A stretch of 64,000 bases of DNA from Pseudomonas linyingensis (GCF_900109175.1 NZ_FNZE01000016.1:1-64000); one strand, 5' to 3'. Counted from the first letter of the stretch, positions 23,075-35,024 are shown. Numbers and translations are program-made. Notes: generated from the sequence alone by a model not told the origin.

Positions 23075-24550
23075 TCAGTGCAGCGCGCGGAACGACTCCA
23101 GCACTGCCGGAATGCCCGGGAACATGCCGATCGCCGCCATCACCCCGCAGAGCAGCAGAAACACCACGCCCGGAATGATCCAGCGATCGCGGTGGCTCAG
23201 GCCCTGGCCGCGCTCCTTGTCACCGATCAGGCCGAGGTTGTCCAGCAGCATGGTCAGCGACCAGCCGAACACCGGATTCACCAGCGCCGAGGAGAAGATC
23301 ACGATGGCGGCCGACTGCGAGGTCTTGCCTTCGCGGGTCATCTGCATGCCGGCTTCGAGCAGCGGCAGGAACACGCCGACCAGCAGGGCCACGCTCAACA
23401 CCGGTGGCCAGATCGCCAGGTCCATCGGGTAGCCCCACAGTGCGGCGATCACGCAGAGCAGGCCGGTGAGCATGGCGCCGGCCGGAATCGGCCGCTTGGC
23501 GATGGCCGCCGGCACCATGTAGGTGCCCCACGACGAGGTCAGGTTGCCGCCGCCCAGCGCGGTGCCGACCACCTGGCGCGCCGCGGCGATGCACATGGTG
23601 TCGTCGATGTTCATCAGGACCTTCTTGGCCCTGGACGGATAATTCAGCTCCTGGAAGATCCGGTGACCGAGAAAGTCCGGCGACCACATGGCCACCGCCA
23701 ATACCGCGAAGGGCGCCACGGCAATGAAATGGTGCAACTCGGGCAGCCCCAGTTGCCAGCCGGTACTCTCGCCCCACCAATAGGCCGGATTCATATTGGG
23801 AACACCCGGCTCGGTGCTGAACTCGAACGGCGCGCCGAGGGCAAAGGCAATCAGCGCCGCCATGATCGAGCCCAGCGGAATCGCCAGCCAGCGCATGCGG
23901 ACATGTTCGAGATAGGCATACATCACGATGGTGGCGAACACGATCACGAAGGCGATATAGCCCATGTCGAAGCCATCGGCCCAGGCAAACAGATTCTTGA
24001 TCTGCGAAGTGACACCAATGAAGCCGAGATAGAGCAGCAGACCGCCACACACCCCGTCACCGGTCAGCCGCGCCAGCAGACTGCCGCCCTTGGAAATGCC
24101 CAGCACGAAGCCCAGCACGCCGACCATGATACCCAGCGCCATCGGATGGCCGCCGGAGGCGACGATCAGCGGAATCAACGGAATCAGCGGACCATGGGTG
24201 CCGGCCAGGTTGGCGGTCGGGTTGAGCACGCCGGAAAACAGCACCACGAACAGCAGGGCGGCAATCAGCATCTCGAAGCGGGCGTTTTCGATCACGAACT
24301 CGCTGGACAGCCCCAGCGGACCGGCAAAGGCCGCCACCACCGCAGCGACCATGACGATCTTGCCGATGGTCGCCGCCATCGCCGGAACCCAGTCTTCCAG
24401 TTCGAAGCGATAGTCGCGCAGCGGCAGGTTCACCGCCCAGCGCCGCGGCGCCATGATGGTCAGTTCGTGTTCGAGGTATTCTTCACGTGATGCGAATTGT
24501 TCTTTTGGCTTATGCAGATCACGGTAGCTGTTTTGATTATTGTCACTCAT
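23075..24550 (-). CDS. Multi-pass membrane protein, DUF3360 family (putative permease)
   Basis: The 491-aa protein has a ~60-residue cytoplasmic N-terminus (MSDNNQNSYRDLHKPKEQF) and then ~12 hydrophobic segments. Conserved-looking stretches such as LNPTANLAGTHGPLIPLIPL and GGGNLTSSWGTYMVPAAIA resemble the substrate-site helices of SulP/NCS2-type permeases. I believe it belongs to DUF3360, a family without assigned substrate; this is from memory of the pattern. It is alone, with its own strong terminator, and preceded by AT-rich DNA unlike its neighbours. This suggests acquisition into the argB-pyrE interval. Confidence 0.7.
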   Translation of the reverse strand: MSDNNQNSYRDLHKPKEQFASREEYLEHELTIMAPRRWAVNLPLRDYRFELEDWVPAMAATIGKIVMVAAVVAAFAGPLGLSSEFVIENARFEMLIAALLFVVLFSGVLNPTANLAGTHGPLIPLIPLIVASGGHPMALGIMVGVLGFVLGISKGGSLLARLTGDGVCGGLLLYLGFIGVTSQIKNLFAWADGFDMGYIAFVIVFATIVMYAYLEHVRMRWLAIPLGSIMAALIAFALGAPFEFSTEPGVPNMNPAYWWGESTGWQLGLPELHHFIAVAPFAVLAVAMWSPDFLGHRIFQELNYPSRAKKVLMNIDDTMCIAAARQVVGTALGGGNLTSSWGTYMVPAAIAKRPIPAGAMLTGLLCVIAALWGYPMDLAIWPPVLSVALLVGVFLPLLEAGMQMTREGKTSQSAAIVIFSSALVNPVFGWSLTMLLDNLGLIGDKERGQGLSHRDRWIIPGVVFLLLCGVMAAIGMFPGIPAVLESFRALH

Positions 24551-24747
24551 ATAGTCAACTATTCAAAAAGTTGGGATTGAAGGCAAAGTCAGTCCATGGC
24601 CGACTTTGCCTGCGTAATCACTATTATTCTTATGAGTTGGGTGACCATGCTCCGCATGGCCACCTGGCAGGCCTTGAACTGGTATGCCAATTCAGAAAAA
24701 TAATTCTTTTTAATAGTTGTTATACGGCCTAAAACTTTTTGCGCCGA
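24551..24747. promoter_or_regulatory. AT-richer gap with hairpin upstream of the DUF3360 gene
   Basis: The region is clearly lower in GC than flanking genes. It holds a 9-bp stem (24582-24590/24602-24610, GGCAAAGTC arms) starting ~30 nt before the DUF3360 start. In a minus-strand transcript it would lie in the leader. A plus-strand 81-codon open frame spans this gap, but it lacks family features and I do not call it. Confidence 0.4.
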
Positions 24748-25389
24748 TCAGATTCCATACTGCGCGCGGTAGGCTTCCACTGCCGGCAGGTGCTGCTTGA
24801 GCGCCTGATCCTGCGCGAGATAATCCAGCACTTGGCTCAGCGAGACAATGCTCACCACCGGTATACCAAAGTCGCGCTCGACTTCCTGGATCGCCGAAAG
24901 TTCCCCCTGGCCACGCTCCTCGCGATTCAGCGCGATCAGCACGCCGGCGGCCTGCGCACCCTGCGCCTGGATGATCTGCATCACCTCGCGGATCGCCGTG
25001 CCGGCGGTGATCACGTCGTCGACGATCAGCGCCCTTCCGACCAACGGCGCGCCCACCAAGGTGCCACCCTCGCCATGTTCCTTGGCTTCCTTGCGGTTGA
25101 AGCACCAGGGCAGGTCACGGCCATGCTGCTCGGCCAGGGCGATGGCGGTGGCGCTGGCCAGCGGGATGCCCTTGTAGGCCGGGCCGAACAGCACGTCGAA
25201 GTCGATGCCGCTGGCTTGCACCGCCTCGGCGTAGAAACGTCCGAGCTGGGCGAGGGCCAGACCGCTGTTGAACAGCCCGGCATTGAAGAAGTAGGGGCTG
25301 GTGCGCCCGGACTTGAGGGTGAACTCGCCGAAGCGCAGTACGCCACGCTCGATGGCGAAACGGATGAATTCGCGTTGATATGCCTGCAT
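24748..25389 (-). CDS. pyrE: Orotate phosphoribosyltransferase
   Basis: It makes OMP from orotate and PRPP in pyrimidine synthesis. The 213-aa protein has the PRPP motif [13 protein letters not shown] (~residues 120-132) and the catalytic loop [10 protein letters not shown]. It is divergent from crc across a 70-bp gap, the standard Pseudomonas arrangement. Confidence 0.97.
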   Translation of the reverse strand: MQAYQREFIRFAIERGVLRFGEFTLKSGRTSPYFFNAGLFNSGLALAQLGRFYAEAVQASGIDFDVLFGPAYKGIPLASATAIALAEQHGRDLPWCFNRKEAKEHGEGGTLVGAPLVGRALIVDDVITAGTAIREVMQIIQAQGAQAAGVLIALNREERGQGELSAIQEVERDFGIPVVSIVSLSQVLDYLAQDQALKQHLPAVEAYRAQYGI

Positions 25390-25459
25390 GAGATGCCCGA
25401 TTTAGCAAAAAAAGCCGAGGTTCGGGTATCATACACACAGGTTTTTTCAGGGGCCATTT

Positions 25460-26239
25460 ATGCGGATTGTCAGTGTCAACGTGAACGGTATGCAGACCGC
25501 AGTGGAACGCGGCCTGCTCGGCTGGCTGCAGGGTCAGAACGCCGACGTGATCTGCCTGCAGGACACCCGCGCCTCGAGCTACGACATGGAAGACCCGGCC
25601 TGGCAACTGGACGGCTACTTCATGTACGCCGCCGACGGCGAAATCCCCAGCCAGGGTGGGGTAGCGATCTATTCGCGGCAGCAACCCAAGGCGGTGATCT
25701 TCGGTCTCGGCTTCGAGCAAGCCGACCGCTACGGGCGCTACCTGCAGGCCGATTTCGACAAGGTCAGCATCGCCAGCCTGCTGATGCCCAGCGGGCAGAA
25801 GGGCGACGAGGATCTGAACGCCAAGTTCAAGTTCATGGACGACTTCACCAGCTATCTGAACAAGCAGCGCCGCAAGCGTCGCGAGTACATCTATTGCAGC
25901 TCGCTGCATGTGGCGCACCAGAAGCTGGACGTGAAGAACTGGCGCGACTGCCAGCAGACCCCGGGCTTCCTCGCCCCGGAACGGGCGTGGATGGACGAGG
26001 TGCTCGGCAACCTCGGCTATGTCGACGCGCTGCGCGAAGTCAGCCGCGAGGGCGACCAGTACAGCTGGTGGCCGGACACCGAGCAGGCGCAGATGCTCAA
26101 CCTCGGCTTCCGCTTCGACTACCAGTTGCTCACTCCCGGCCTGCGCCGCTGCGTGCGCAGCGCCCAGCTGCCGCGCCAGCCGCGCTTCTCCCAGCATGCG
26201 CCGCTGGTGGTCGACTACGACTGGACGCTGAGCATCTGA
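25460..26239 (+). CDS. crc: Catabolite repression control protein Crc
   Basis: The 259-aa exonuclease III/EEP-fold protein works with Hfq to repress translation of catabolic mRNAs. The match is end to end (MRIVSVNVNGMQTAVERGLL ... VVDYDWTLSI). Nuclease residues have decayed: the usual catalytic Glu is replaced in CLQDTRA, and the Asp-His pair near the C-terminus reads QH (FSQHAP). This is as expected for Crc, which is not a nuclease. A candidate -10 (TATCAT) lies in the pyrE-crc gap. Confidence 0.95.
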   Translation: MRIVSVNVNGMQTAVERGLLGWLQGQNADVICLQDTRASSYDMEDPAWQLDGYFMYAADGEIPSQGGVAIYSRQQPKAVIFGLGFEQADRYGRYLQADFDKVSIASLLMPSGQKGDEDLNAKFKFMDDFTSYLNKQRRKRREYIYCSSLHVAHQKLDVKNWRDCQQTPGFLAPERAWMDEVLGNLGYVDALREVSREGDQYSWWPDTEQAQMLNLGFRFDYQLLTPGLRRCVRSAQLPRQPRFSQHAPLVVDYDWTLSI

Positions 26240-26254
26240 AGCGTTCGCCAGCAA

Positions 26255-26287
26255 CGAAAAAGCCGACTCAGGGAGTCGGCTTTTTCG
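26255..26287. terminator. Bidirectional terminator after crc
   Basis: A 15-bp perfect stem (26255-26269/26273-26287), with A5 at its foot and T5 opposite, separates convergent crc and the DUF4870 gene. Confidence 0.93.
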
Positions 26288-26303
26288 TATCTGCACCCAA
26301 CCT

Positions 26304-26705
26304 CTAGGTCAGAAAGCGGATGCACAACGGGTAGCGCCAGGGCTTGCCCTCGTTGGCCCTGATCCCGCCGATCACGGTGAGCACCAGGCCGACCACGCTG
26401 ACCAGCAGCATCAGCGGAAAGCCGATCAGGATCCAGGCCAGCACGCCGCAGACCATCAGCGCCAGGCTCAGGGTGAGCTGGAAATTCAGCGCTTCGCGAC
26501 CCTGCGCATCGATATACGGATCCTCCTCGCGCTTGAGCTGCCAGACCAGCAGCGGGCCGACGACGTTGCCGACCATCGGCGCGAGGAACCAGGCGAAGGC
26601 CGCATAGTGGCAGAGCATCGCCCACTTGCGCGCCTCGGCGGAGGGTGGCGGGACCGGCAGCGAGGGCTCGGACGCCGGTCCGCCGCTCTGTGGCTGTTCA
26701 CTCAT
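26304..26705 (-). CDS. DUF4870-domain small membrane protein
   Basis: This 133-aa protein has a Pro-rich N-terminus (~1-25) and then about three hydrophobic segments. The signature-like stretch DAQGREALNFQLT sits between helices. DUF4870 proteins are inner-membrane proteins without known function. It is downstream of rph with a 54-bp gap, perhaps co-transcribed. Confidence 0.85.
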   Translation of the reverse strand: MSEQPQSGGPASEPSLPVPPPSAEARKWAMLCHYAAFAWFLAPMVGNVVGPLLVWQLKREEDPYIDAQGREALNFQLTLSLALMVCGVLAWILIGFPLMLLVSVVGLVLTVIGGIRANEGKPWRYPLCIRFLT

Positions 26706-26759
26706 GGCGTGCCTCCTGATGGCCGGGCGGGCGGTGCCCGCCCGGCGGATCGGCCAAGT

Positions 26760-27482
26760 TTACTGGGCGTCGAGGGCGGCGCGCTGCAGCTCGAACAGCT
26801 CGCCGATGCCCTTGCGTGCCAGCTCGAGCATGGCGTTCAGCTCCTCGGGCTGGAACGGCGAGCCTTCGGCGGTGCCCTGCACCTCGATGAAGCCGCCGGC
26901 GTCGGTCATCACCACGTTGAGGTCGGTGCCGGCGGCGGAGTCTTCCAGATAGTCGAGGTCGAGCACCGGCTGGCCCTGGTACATGCCCACCGAGACTGCG
27001 GCTACCAGCTGCTTGAGCGGGTTCTGCTTCAGCGCGCCACGCTTCTTCAGCGCCGCCAAGGCGTCGATGACGGCCACGGTGGCGCCGGTGATCGACGCGG
27101 TGCGGGTGCCGCCGTCGGCCTGGATCACGTCGCAGTCGATGTACAGGGTGTTCTCGCCCAGCTTGGACAGGTCCAGTGCGGCGCGCAGCGAGCGACCGAT
27201 CAGGCGCTGGATCTCCAGGGTGCGTCCGCCCTGCTTGCCGCGCACCGCCTCGCGATGGGTGCGCGAGCCGGTGGCGCGCGGCAGCATGCCGTACTCGGCG
27301 GTCAGCCAGCCCTGGCCCTGCCCCTTGAGGAAGCGCGGCACGCCGGCCTCGACGCTCACCGTGCAGATCACCTTGGTGTCGCCGAACTCCACCAGTACCG
27401 AACCCTCGGCATGCTTGGTGTAGTGGCGGGTGATGCGGATCGGGCGCATCTGGTCGGCGGTGCGGCCACTGGGACGATTCAT
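26760..27482 (-). CDS. rph: Ribonuclease PH
   Basis: The 240-aa phosphate-dependent 3'-5' exoribonuclease trims tRNA 3' ends. It starts [15 protein letters not shown]. The phosphate-binding Arg region ([21 protein letters not shown] is the wider context, ~residues 72-92) and the catalytic Asp stretch ([19 protein letters not shown]) are intact. The full length excludes the frameshifted form known in E. coli K-12. It is divergent from yicC. Confidence 0.96.
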   Translation of the reverse strand: MNRPSGRTADQMRPIRITRHYTKHAEGSVLVEFGDTKVICTVSVEAGVPRFLKGQGQGWLTAEYGMLPRATGSRTHREAVRGKQGGRTLEIQRLIGRSLRAALDLSKLGENTLYIDCDVIQADGGTRTASITGATVAVIDALAALKKRGALKQNPLKQLVAAVSVGMYQGQPVLDLDYLEDSAAGTDLNVVMTDAGGFIEVQGTAEGSPFQPEELNAMLELARKGIGELFELQRAALDAQ

Positions 27483-27646
27483 CGGCAGGTCCTGTCGAGA
27501 GGGGGAAAGTGCGCTCCATTATAGAGGTCCCCGCGCATTGCGAACCACCGCCAGATTGGGGTGCCGCGACGGCTGGGTTACACTGGCGGACCAATTGCCC
27601 GGCGTCCGTGGGCGCCATCCGTCCCTTACCACCGCGAGGACCGCCC

Positions 27647-29153
<1,507 letters not shown>

Positions 29154-29256
29154 GACGCCGCGGCAATCGGTACTTCCCTAACCATTGGCGATTTTTTAGA
29201 CTATCCAATCCGCCCGGCCCCAACCGGGCCCAGCCGTTGCAATTACGAGGAACACC

Positions 29257-29520
29257 ATGGCTCGCGTCACCGTCGAAGACTGCCTGGACAACGTCGATAA
29301 CCGTTTTGAGCTGGTCATGCTCGCCAGCAAGCGCGCCCGCCAACTGGCAACCGGCGGCAAGGAGCCGAAAGTGGCCTGGGAAAACGACAAGCCGACCGTG
29401 GTCGCCCTGCGCGAAATCGCCGAAGGCCTGGTCGACAACGAAGTGGTGCTGCAGGAGGACATCGTCGAGGAGACTCCCCTGTTTGCCGCCTTCGAGGACA
29501 ACAACAGCGAGGAGATCTGA
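29257..29520 (+). CDS. rpoZ: RNA polymerase omega subunit
   Basis: The 87-aa subunit aids RNA polymerase assembly and forms part of a ppGpp site. The sequence [20 protein letters not shown] and the ALREIAEG helix are typical. An AGGA-like ribosome site precedes the ATG. It leads into spoT. Confidence 0.97.
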   Translation: MARVTVEDCLDNVDNRFELVMLASKRARQLATGGKEPKVAWENDKPTVVALREIAEGLVDNEVVLQEDIVEETPLFAAFEDNNSEEI

Positions 29521-29580
29521 ATTGCCGGGTCGACGTCGCGCGCCTGAAGTACCGGCCCTGACCGGTCTGGAGTGATTGCC

Positions 29581-31701
29581 TTGCCCAGCATAGACGCCCT
29601 CGCCGACCGGCTCTGCAGCTACCTCACCCCGGACCAGGTCAATCTGGTCCGCCGCGCCTACTACTACGCCGAGCAGGCCCACGACGGCCAGCGCCGGCGC
29701 AGCGGCGAACCCTATGTCACCCATCCGCTGGCCGTCGCCAGCATCCTCGCCGACATGCACATGGACCATCAGAGCCTGATGGCCGCCATGCTGCACGACG
29801 TCATCGAGGACACCGGCATCCCCAAGGACGCCCTCAGCGCGCAATTCGGTGAGACCGTCGCCGAACTGGTCGACGGGGTCAGCAAGCTGACCCAGATGGA
29901 CTTCCAGACCAAGGCCGAGGCGCAGGCGGAAAACTTCCAGAAGATGGCCATGGCCATGGCCCGCGACATCCGCGTGATCCTGGTCAAGCTCGCCGACCGC
30001 CTGCACAACATGCGCACCCTCGAGGTGCTGGCCGGCGAGAAGCGCCGGCGCATCGCCAAGGAAACCCTGGAGATCTACGCACCGATCGCCAACCGCCTCG
30101 GCATGCACAGCGTGTTCGCCGAGTTCGAGGATCTCGGCTTCAAGGCCATGTACCCGATGCGCGCCGAACGCATCCGCCAGGCGGTGAAGAAGGCGCGCGG
30201 CAACCGCCGCGAGATCGTCGGCAAGCTCCAGGAGTCGCTGGTCAACTGCCTGGCCCAGGAAGGTCTGGAAGGGGTGGTCACCGGCCGCGAGAAGCACCTC
30301 TACAGCATCTACCAGAAGATGCGCGGCAAGCGCCGGGCGTTCAACGAGATCATGGACGTCTACGCCTTCCGCATCACCGTCGACAAGGTCGACACCTGCT
30401 ACCGCGTGCTCGGCGCCGTGCACAGCCTGTACAAGCCGTTTCCCGGACGCTTCAAGGACTACATCGCGATCCCCAAGGCCAACGGCTACCAGTCGCTGCA
30501 CACCACCCTGTTCGGCATGCACGGCGTGCCGATCGAGATCCAGATCCGCACCCGCGAGATGGAGGAGCTGGCCAAGAACGGCATCGCCGCGCACTGGCTG
30601 TACAAGTCCAGCGACGAGGAGGCCCCGCGCGGCACCCACGCGCGCGCGCGCCAGTGGGTCAAGGGCATCCTCGAACTGCAGCAACGGGCGGGCAACTCCC
30701 TCGAATTCATCGAGAGCGTGAAGATCGACCTGTTCCCCGACGAGGTCTACGTGTTCACCCCCAAGGGGCGGATCATGGAGCTGCCCAAGGGCTCCACCGC
30801 AGTCGACTTCGCCTACGCGGTGCACACCGACGTCGGCAACAGCTGCATCGCCTGCCGCATCAACCGCCGCCTGGCGCCGCTGTCCGAGGCACTGCAGAGC
30901 GGCGCGACGGTGGAGATCGTCACCGCACCGGGTGCGCGGCCGAACCCGGCCTGGCTCAACTTCGTGGTCACCGGCAAGGCGCGCTCGCATATCCGCCATT
31001 CGCTCAAGCAGCAGCGCCGCTCGGAGTCGGTCAGCCTCGGCGAACGGCTGCTCAACAAGGCGCTGGCCGGCTTCGACAGCCACCTGGAGAAGGTCGCCGC
31101 CGAGCGCGTTGCCCAGGTCCTCGGCGAATACCAGCAGGCCCACCTCGACGACCTGCTCGAGGACATCGGCCTCGGCAACCGCATGGCCTACGTGGTGGCC
31201 CGCCGCCTGCTGGCCGAGAGCGGCCGCGACGGCGGCGAGCAGGCCCACGGTCACGACGGCCCGCTGGCCATCCGCGGCACCGAGGGCCTGGTGATCAGCT
31301 ACGCCAAGTGCTGCACGCCGATCCCCGGCGACCCCATCGTCGGCCACCTGTCGGCCGGCAAGGGCATGGTCATCCACCTCGACAGCTGCCGCAACATCAG
31401 CGAATTCCGCCACAACCCGGACAAGTGCATCCCGCTGTCCTGGGCCAAGGACGTCAGCGGCGAGTTCAACGTCGAGCTGCGCGTCGAGCTGGAGCACCAG
31501 CGCGGCCTGATCGCCCTGCTGGCCACGGCGGTGGCCAGCGCCGACGGCAACATCGAGAAGATCAGCATGGACGAGCGCGACGGCCGCGTCAGCGTGGTCC
31601 AGCTGGTGGTCAGCGTGCATGACCGCGTGCACCTGGCGCGGGTCATCAAGCGCCTGCGCACCATCAAGGGAGTCACCCGGATCACCCGCCTGCGCGCCTG
31701 A
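29581..31701 (+). CDS. spoT: Bifunctional (p)ppGpp synthetase/hydrolase
   Basis: The 706-aa stringent-response enzyme has an N-terminal HD hydrolase (~20-190, HDVIED), a RelA/SpoT synthetase (~240-350, with [20 protein letters not shown]), a TGS domain (~385-450) and a C-terminal ACT (~625-705). The RFKD loop is the form found in bifunctional enzymes. TTG at 29581 is preferred as start: GGAG lies 8 nt upstream and the N-terminus ([11 protein letters not shown]) fits homologues. The in-frame GTG at 29572 sits only 2 nt from the same GGAG. Confidence 0.95.
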   Translation: MPSIDALADRLCSYLTPDQVNLVRRAYYYAEQAHDGQRRRSGEPYVTHPLAVASILADMHMDHQSLMAAMLHDVIEDTGIPKDALSAQFGETVAELVDGVSKLTQMDFQTKAEAQAENFQKMAMAMARDIRVILVKLADRLHNMRTLEVLAGEKRRRIAKETLEIYAPIANRLGMHSVFAEFEDLGFKAMYPMRAERIRQAVKKARGNRREIVGKLQESLVNCLAQEGLEGVVTGREKHLYSIYQKMRGKRRAFNEIMDVYAFRITVDKVDTCYRVLGAVHSLYKPFPGRFKDYIAIPKANGYQSLHTTLFGMHGVPIEIQIRTREMEELAKNGIAAHWLYKSSDEEAPRGTHARARQWVKGILELQQRAGNSLEFIESVKIDLFPDEVYVFTPKGRIMELPKGSTAVDFAYAVHTDVGNSCIACRINRRLAPLSEALQSGATVEIVTAPGARPNPAWLNFVVTGKARSHIRHSLKQQRRSESVSLGERLLNKALAGFDSHLEKVAAERVAQVLGEYQQAHLDDLLEDIGLGNRMAYVVARRLLAESGRDGGEQAHGHDGPLAIRGTEGLVISYAKCCTPIPGDPIVGHLSAGKGMVIHLDSCRNISEFRHNPDKCIPLSWAKDVSGEFNVELRVELEHQRGLIALLATAVASADGNIEKISMDERDGRVSVVQLVVSVHDRVHLARVIKRLRTIKGVTRITRLRA

Positions 31702-31781
31702 CCCCCCGCGACTCCTCCCGCTACCCATCGCAGTCGCCATCCACCGATGGCCGCTGCCTCCGCACCCTGCAAGGAGCTCCC

Positions 31782-32162
31782 ATGAGCAAGAGCGTCATCA
31801 CCAGCGACAAGGCCCCGGCGGCCATCGGCACCTACTCCCAGGCCATCAAGGCCGGCAACACCGTCTACCTGTCCGGGCAGATTCCGCTGGACCCGGCCAC
31901 CATGCAGCTGGTGGAAGGTTTCGAGGCCCAGGCCGTGCAGGTGTTCGAGAATCTCAAGGCGGTCTGCGAAGCCGCCGGCGGCTCGCTGGCCGACATCGCC
32001 AAGCTGAACATCTTCCTCACCGACCTCGGCAACTTCGCCACCGTCAACGAGGTGATGGGCCGCTACTTCCAGCAGCCCTACCCGGCGCGCGCCGCCATCG
32101 GCGTGGCCGCCCTGCCGCGCGGCGCCCAGGTGGAAATGGACGGCATTCTGGTCCTCGAGTAA
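31782..32162 (+). CDS. ridA: RidA 2-iminobutanoate/2-iminopropanoate deaminase
   Basis: The 126-aa Rid protein hydrolyses reactive imines and enamines from PLP enzymes. The signature [13 protein letters not shown] and the C-terminal [20 protein letters not shown], including the carboxylate-binding Arg, are intact. GGAG precedes the ATG. The spoT-ridA order is conserved in pseudomonads. This is the second Rid paralogue in the window; the other is in the dad operon. Confidence 0.95.
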   Translation: MSKSVITSDKAPAAIGTYSQAIKAGNTVYLSGQIPLDPATMQLVEGFEAQAVQVFENLKAVCEAAGGSLADIAKLNIFLTDLGNFATVNEVMGRYFQQPYPARAAIGVAALPRGAQVEMDGILVLE

Positions 32163-32169
32163 GCCCCGG

Positions 32170-32197
32170 CCGCTGCGCGCCGGCGCAGCGGCTTCTC
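32170..32197 (+). terminator. Hairpin terminator after ridA
   Basis: A 10-bp stem (32170-32179/32184-32193) with a 4-nt loop is followed by a short TTCT tail. Confidence 0.6.
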
Positions 32198-32230
32198 CCC
32201 GCCACTCTGTTTTCCGGAAAGGACGCCTGC

Positions 32231-32962
32231 ATGCGCACTCCCCTCCTGCCCCTCCTGCTGTGTAGCGCCCTGCTCGGCGGCTGCGCCAGCGGCCCGGACG
32301 ACATCGCCGGCACCTGGGTCAACCAGCCGGCCATCGACGCTGCCGCCGACAGCGGCAAGCTGCGCGAAGCCCTGCTGGCCTATGGCCCCAACCTGGAGTG
32401 GCGTTTCGCGCCGCAGCGCCACACCGCCTGGTCGAGCAACGGCGTCGACGTCGGCGAAGGCCACCTTGCGGCCGAGGGCGAGGTCCAGTGGCGGGTGACC
32501 TTCCACAGCGACTTTCAGGAGCGCTTCACCCTGGACGGCGACGAACTCGTCCAGCAGCCCAGCGCCAGTGCCCCCGAGCAGCGCTTCGTCGCCGCGAGCA
32601 GCGACGCCGACGTCCTCCCCGGGCAGACCTTCGAGCAGGCCCTGTATGCCGCCCTGCTCGGCGGCGACTGGGAAATCCGCGAGGGCGCCGGCCGCGAAGG
32701 CCTGGTGCGCTTCCATCCCGACGGCCGCGTCGAGGGTCTGCCCGAGGTCGAGCACTACGCCCTGTGCCTGGCCGGCGACTGCGCCGAGCGCAGCGCCGAA
32801 CACGAGATCCTCTGGCTGCAGAACGCCCAGCAGGGTCGCGAATGGCTGTTCCTGCTCGACGACGACCAGCTGAGCATCTTCCAGGCGGACAACCAGGCCC
32901 TGCACACCGACATCCCGCAGTACCGCCCCGGTCCACGGGTCTGGCTGCTGGAGCGCGACTGA
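32231..32962 (+). CDS. Putative lipoprotein, function unknown
   Basis: The 243-aa protein has a lipoprotein signal ([18 protein letters not shown]), with the lipobox LLGGC and acylated Cys18. The mature part is acidic, with two similar-looking segments that each contain a GxW plus hydrophobic beta pattern (GTWVNQPA and GDWEIREG). It may be a lipocalin-like or META-like envelope fold, but I do not recognise a family. It lies after ridA, beyond a hairpin. Confidence 0.75.
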   Translation: MRTPLLPLLLCSALLGGCASGPDDIAGTWVNQPAIDAAADSGKLREALLAYGPNLEWRFAPQRHTAWSSNGVDVGEGHLAAEGEVQWRVTFHSDFQERFTLDGDELVQQPSASAPEQRFVAASSDADVLPGQTFEQALYAALLGGDWEIREGAGREGLVRFHPDGRVEGLPEVEHYALCLAGDCAERSAEHEILWLQNAQQGREWLFLLDDDQLSIFQADNQALHTDIPQYRPGPRVWLLERD

Positions 32963-32990
32963 GCGCCGGCACCGCCGGAGCGACCCGCGA

Positions 32991-33857
32991 CTATTCCGCA
33001 CCGTCGGCCAGCAGCGCCGCGTAGCCCTCGCGGTAACTCGGATACCGCGGCAGCCAGCCCAGCGCGCGGGCGCGGGCGTTGCGGCAGCGCTTGCTGCCGG
33101 CGCGGCGCACCGCCGACTCGGCCGCCCAGTGGCTGACCCCCAGTTGCCCGCGCAGCCAGGCGACCACCTCAAACAGCGGCGCCGGCTCGTCGTCGACGCC
33201 CAGATACACCTCCTCCAGATCCACGCCACGGGCATCGGCCTGCAGCAGGCAGGCCAGCAGACCGGCGGCATCGTCGGCATGGATGCGATTGCCGTACAGC
33301 GGCGGCCTCTCCGCCACCCGGTAGCCGGCGCGCACCTGGCCGAGCAGCCAGCGCCGGCCGGGGCCGTAGATGCCGGCCAGGCGCACCACGCTGGCCGGGA
33401 TGCCGCTGTGCAGCGCCAGCGCCTCGGCCTCCAGCAGGATGCGTCCCGAGTAGCTCTGCGGCTGGCAGGGCGAGTCCTCGTCGACCCACTCGCCGTCTTG
33501 CTGGCCGTAGACCCCGGTACTGGAGACGAACAGCAGGCGCCGCGGCCGCTGGCCGCGCTGCTGCAGCCAGCCCAGCACGTGACGCAGGCCGTCGACATAG
33601 GTCGCACGGTAGGCGCTCTCGTCGGAGCCGCCCGGGGTGGCGCAGTAGACCAGATAGTCCGGCGCCGCCGCCAGCCACTGCGCCGGGCAGGCGACCTCGC
33701 CCAGATCGGCGGGCAGCGCCAGCAATTCGCTCGGCAGCGCGGCCACGTTGCGGCGCAGGCCATGGACCTGCCAGCCCGCCGCGTGCAATTGCAGACCCAG
33801 TCGGCTGCCGACATCGCCGCAACCGGCGATCACCACGCTAGGGGAAACGGCCATCAC
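32991..33857 (-). CDS. NAD(P)-dependent epimerase/SDR-like protein (YeeZ type)
   Basis: The 288-aa extended-SDR-like Rossmann protein has [10 protein letters not shown] at residues ~12-21 as its dinucleotide motif and the segment [16 protein letters not shown] around residue 110. YeeZ-type proteins are related to sugar epimerases, but their substrate is unknown. Two consecutive ATGs (33857, 33854) could serve as start. It is divergent from exbB. Confidence 0.82.
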   Translation of the reverse strand: MMAVSPSVVIAGCGDVGSRLGLQLHAAGWQVHGLRRNVAALPSELLALPADLGEVACPAQWLAAAPDYLVYCATPGGSDESAYRATYVDGLRHVLGWLQQRGQRPRRLLFVSSTGVYGQQDGEWVDEDSPCQPQSYSGRILLEAEALALHSGIPASVVRLAGIYGPGRRWLLGQVRAGYRVAERPPLYGNRIHADDAAGLLACLLQADARGVDLEEVYLGVDDEPAPLFEVVAWLRGQLGVSHWAAESAVRRAGSKRCRNARARALGWLPRYPSYREGYAALLADGAE

Positions 33858-33954
33858 GCGCCTCCGAAAAGCTCAGCATACCCCGCCGGCTACGGGGCCG
33901 CAGCCGCGAGCCGGCAGGGTTTCGATGCAAAAACGTACACGAACGATTTACAAA

Positions 33955-33991
33955 CAAGAAACATTTGCAATAATGTCGCCCATGTTTCTTG
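33955..33991. promoter_or_regulatory. 10-bp inverted repeat in the exbB promoter region
   Basis: CAAGAAACAT (33955-33964) and ATGTTTCTTG (33982-33991) are perfect inverted repeats around a 17-nt AT-rich core. The core itself contributes to ACATT-N6-AATGT. It is ~55-90 bp before exbB. TonB operons are usually Fur-controlled, but this site matches the Fur consensus only weakly. Confidence 0.4.
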
Positions 33992-34046
33992 CGCGCCCGC
34001 CTTGGCGGCGCCCGTTATCCGCTTGCCATTCACAGGTCCGGTCCGC

Positions 34047-35024
34047 ATGAAAGCCATCGCTTCCCTCGCCCAGCCAACCCAGCGTCTCGTCCGCTCAGCG
34101 CGTCTGCCGGCCATCGCCGTCCTGCTCGGCAGCCTGCTGCTGGCACCCGCCGTGTTCGCCGCCGAGCCGGTCGCTGCCGCCGCGCCCACCGCAAGCGTGG
34201 CGGCTGACGTACCGGCGGCCGCCCCCGGCAGCCCAGACGCCAGCACAGCCCCCGACACTGACGCCACAGCGCAGCCCGTCGGCGACACCAGCGCCGCGTC
34301 GGCGCCCCCCGCCCACGACCTGTCGCCCTGGGGCATGTACCAGGGCGCCGACGTGGTGGTGAAGGGGGTGATGATCGGCCTGCTGCTGGCCTCGGTGATC
34401 ACCTGGACCATCGGCCTGGCCAAGGGCCTCGAACTGCTCGCCGCGCGCCGCCGCCTGCGCGGCGAGCTGGCCGACTTCAAGGGCCTGCGCAGCCTCGACC
34501 AGGCCGCCGAGCTGGCCCACGCCAAGCACAGCTTCAGCGCCGTGCTGATCGAGGATGCCCAGGACGAACTGCGCCTGTCGGCCAGCATCGCCGAGAAGGA
34601 GGGCATCAAGGAACGCGTCAGCTTCCGCCTCGAACGCCTGGTCGCCGCCAGCGGCCGCAAGATGAGCGTGGGCACCGGCGTGCTGGCCACCATCGGCTCC
34701 ACCTCGCCCTTCGTCGGCCTGTTCGGCACCGTGTGGGGCATCATGAACAGCTTCATCGGCATCGCCGAGTCGCAGACCACCAACCTCGCGGTAGTCGCCC
34801 CCGGCATCGCCGAGGCCCTGCTGGCCACCGCTCTCGGCCTGGTCGCGGCGATCCCCGCGGTGGTGATCTACAACGTGTTCGCCCGCTCGATCGCCGGCTA
34901 CAAGGCGCAGGTCGCCGACATCTCCGCCCAGGTGCTGCTGCTGGTCAGTCGCGACCTCGACCGCCTGCCGCCGCCAGCCGCCGCGCCGCGCAACGCTGCA
35001 GCGCCCATGGCGAAGGTGGGCTGA
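34047..35024 (+). CDS. exbB: TonB-system energy transducer ExbB (tonB-system biopolymer transport)
   Basis: The 325-aa inner-membrane proton-channel subunit drives TonB. It has a long N-terminal extension with a signal-like hydrophobic segment (~22-40) and an Ala/Pro-rich periplasmic linker (~40-90). Three TM helices of the MotA/ExbB domain follow (~105-125, ~215-240, ~255-280; [19 protein letters not shown]). The extended N-terminus is typical of Pseudomonas ExbB. It is first gene of exbB-exbD-tonB. Confidence 0.93.
   Translation: MKAIASLAQPTQRLVRSARLPAIAVLLGSLLLAPAVFAAEPVAAAAPTASVAADVPAAAPGSPDASTAPDTDATAQPVGDTSAASAPPAHDLSPWGMYQGADVVVKGVMIGLLLASVITWTIGLAKGLELLAARRRLRGELADFKGLRSLDQAAELAHAKHSFSAVLIEDAQDELRLSASIAEKEGIKERVSFRLERLVAASGRKMSVGTGVLATIGSTSPFVGLFGTVWGIMNSFIGIAESQTTNLAVVAPGIAEALLATALGLVAAIPAVVIYNVFARSIAGYKAQVADISAQVLLLVSRDLDRLPPPAAAPRNAAAPMAKVG

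Noticed and set aside
22763-24490. A 575-codon plus-strand open frame opposite the DUF3360 gene
   Set aside because: It is Gln/His/Arg-rich antisense to a clear 12-helix membrane protein.
24487-24732. An 81-codon plus-strand frame in the DUF3360-pyrE gap
   Set aside because: It overlaps the N-terminal coding part and leader of the DUF3360 gene, has no ribosome site, and its composition follows the AT-rich DNA. It is left uncalled, although conservation could change this.
29572-29580. GTG at 29572 as the spoT start
   Set aside because: The only ribosome-like site (GGAG) would be 2 nt away, too close; TTG at 29581 is better placed.
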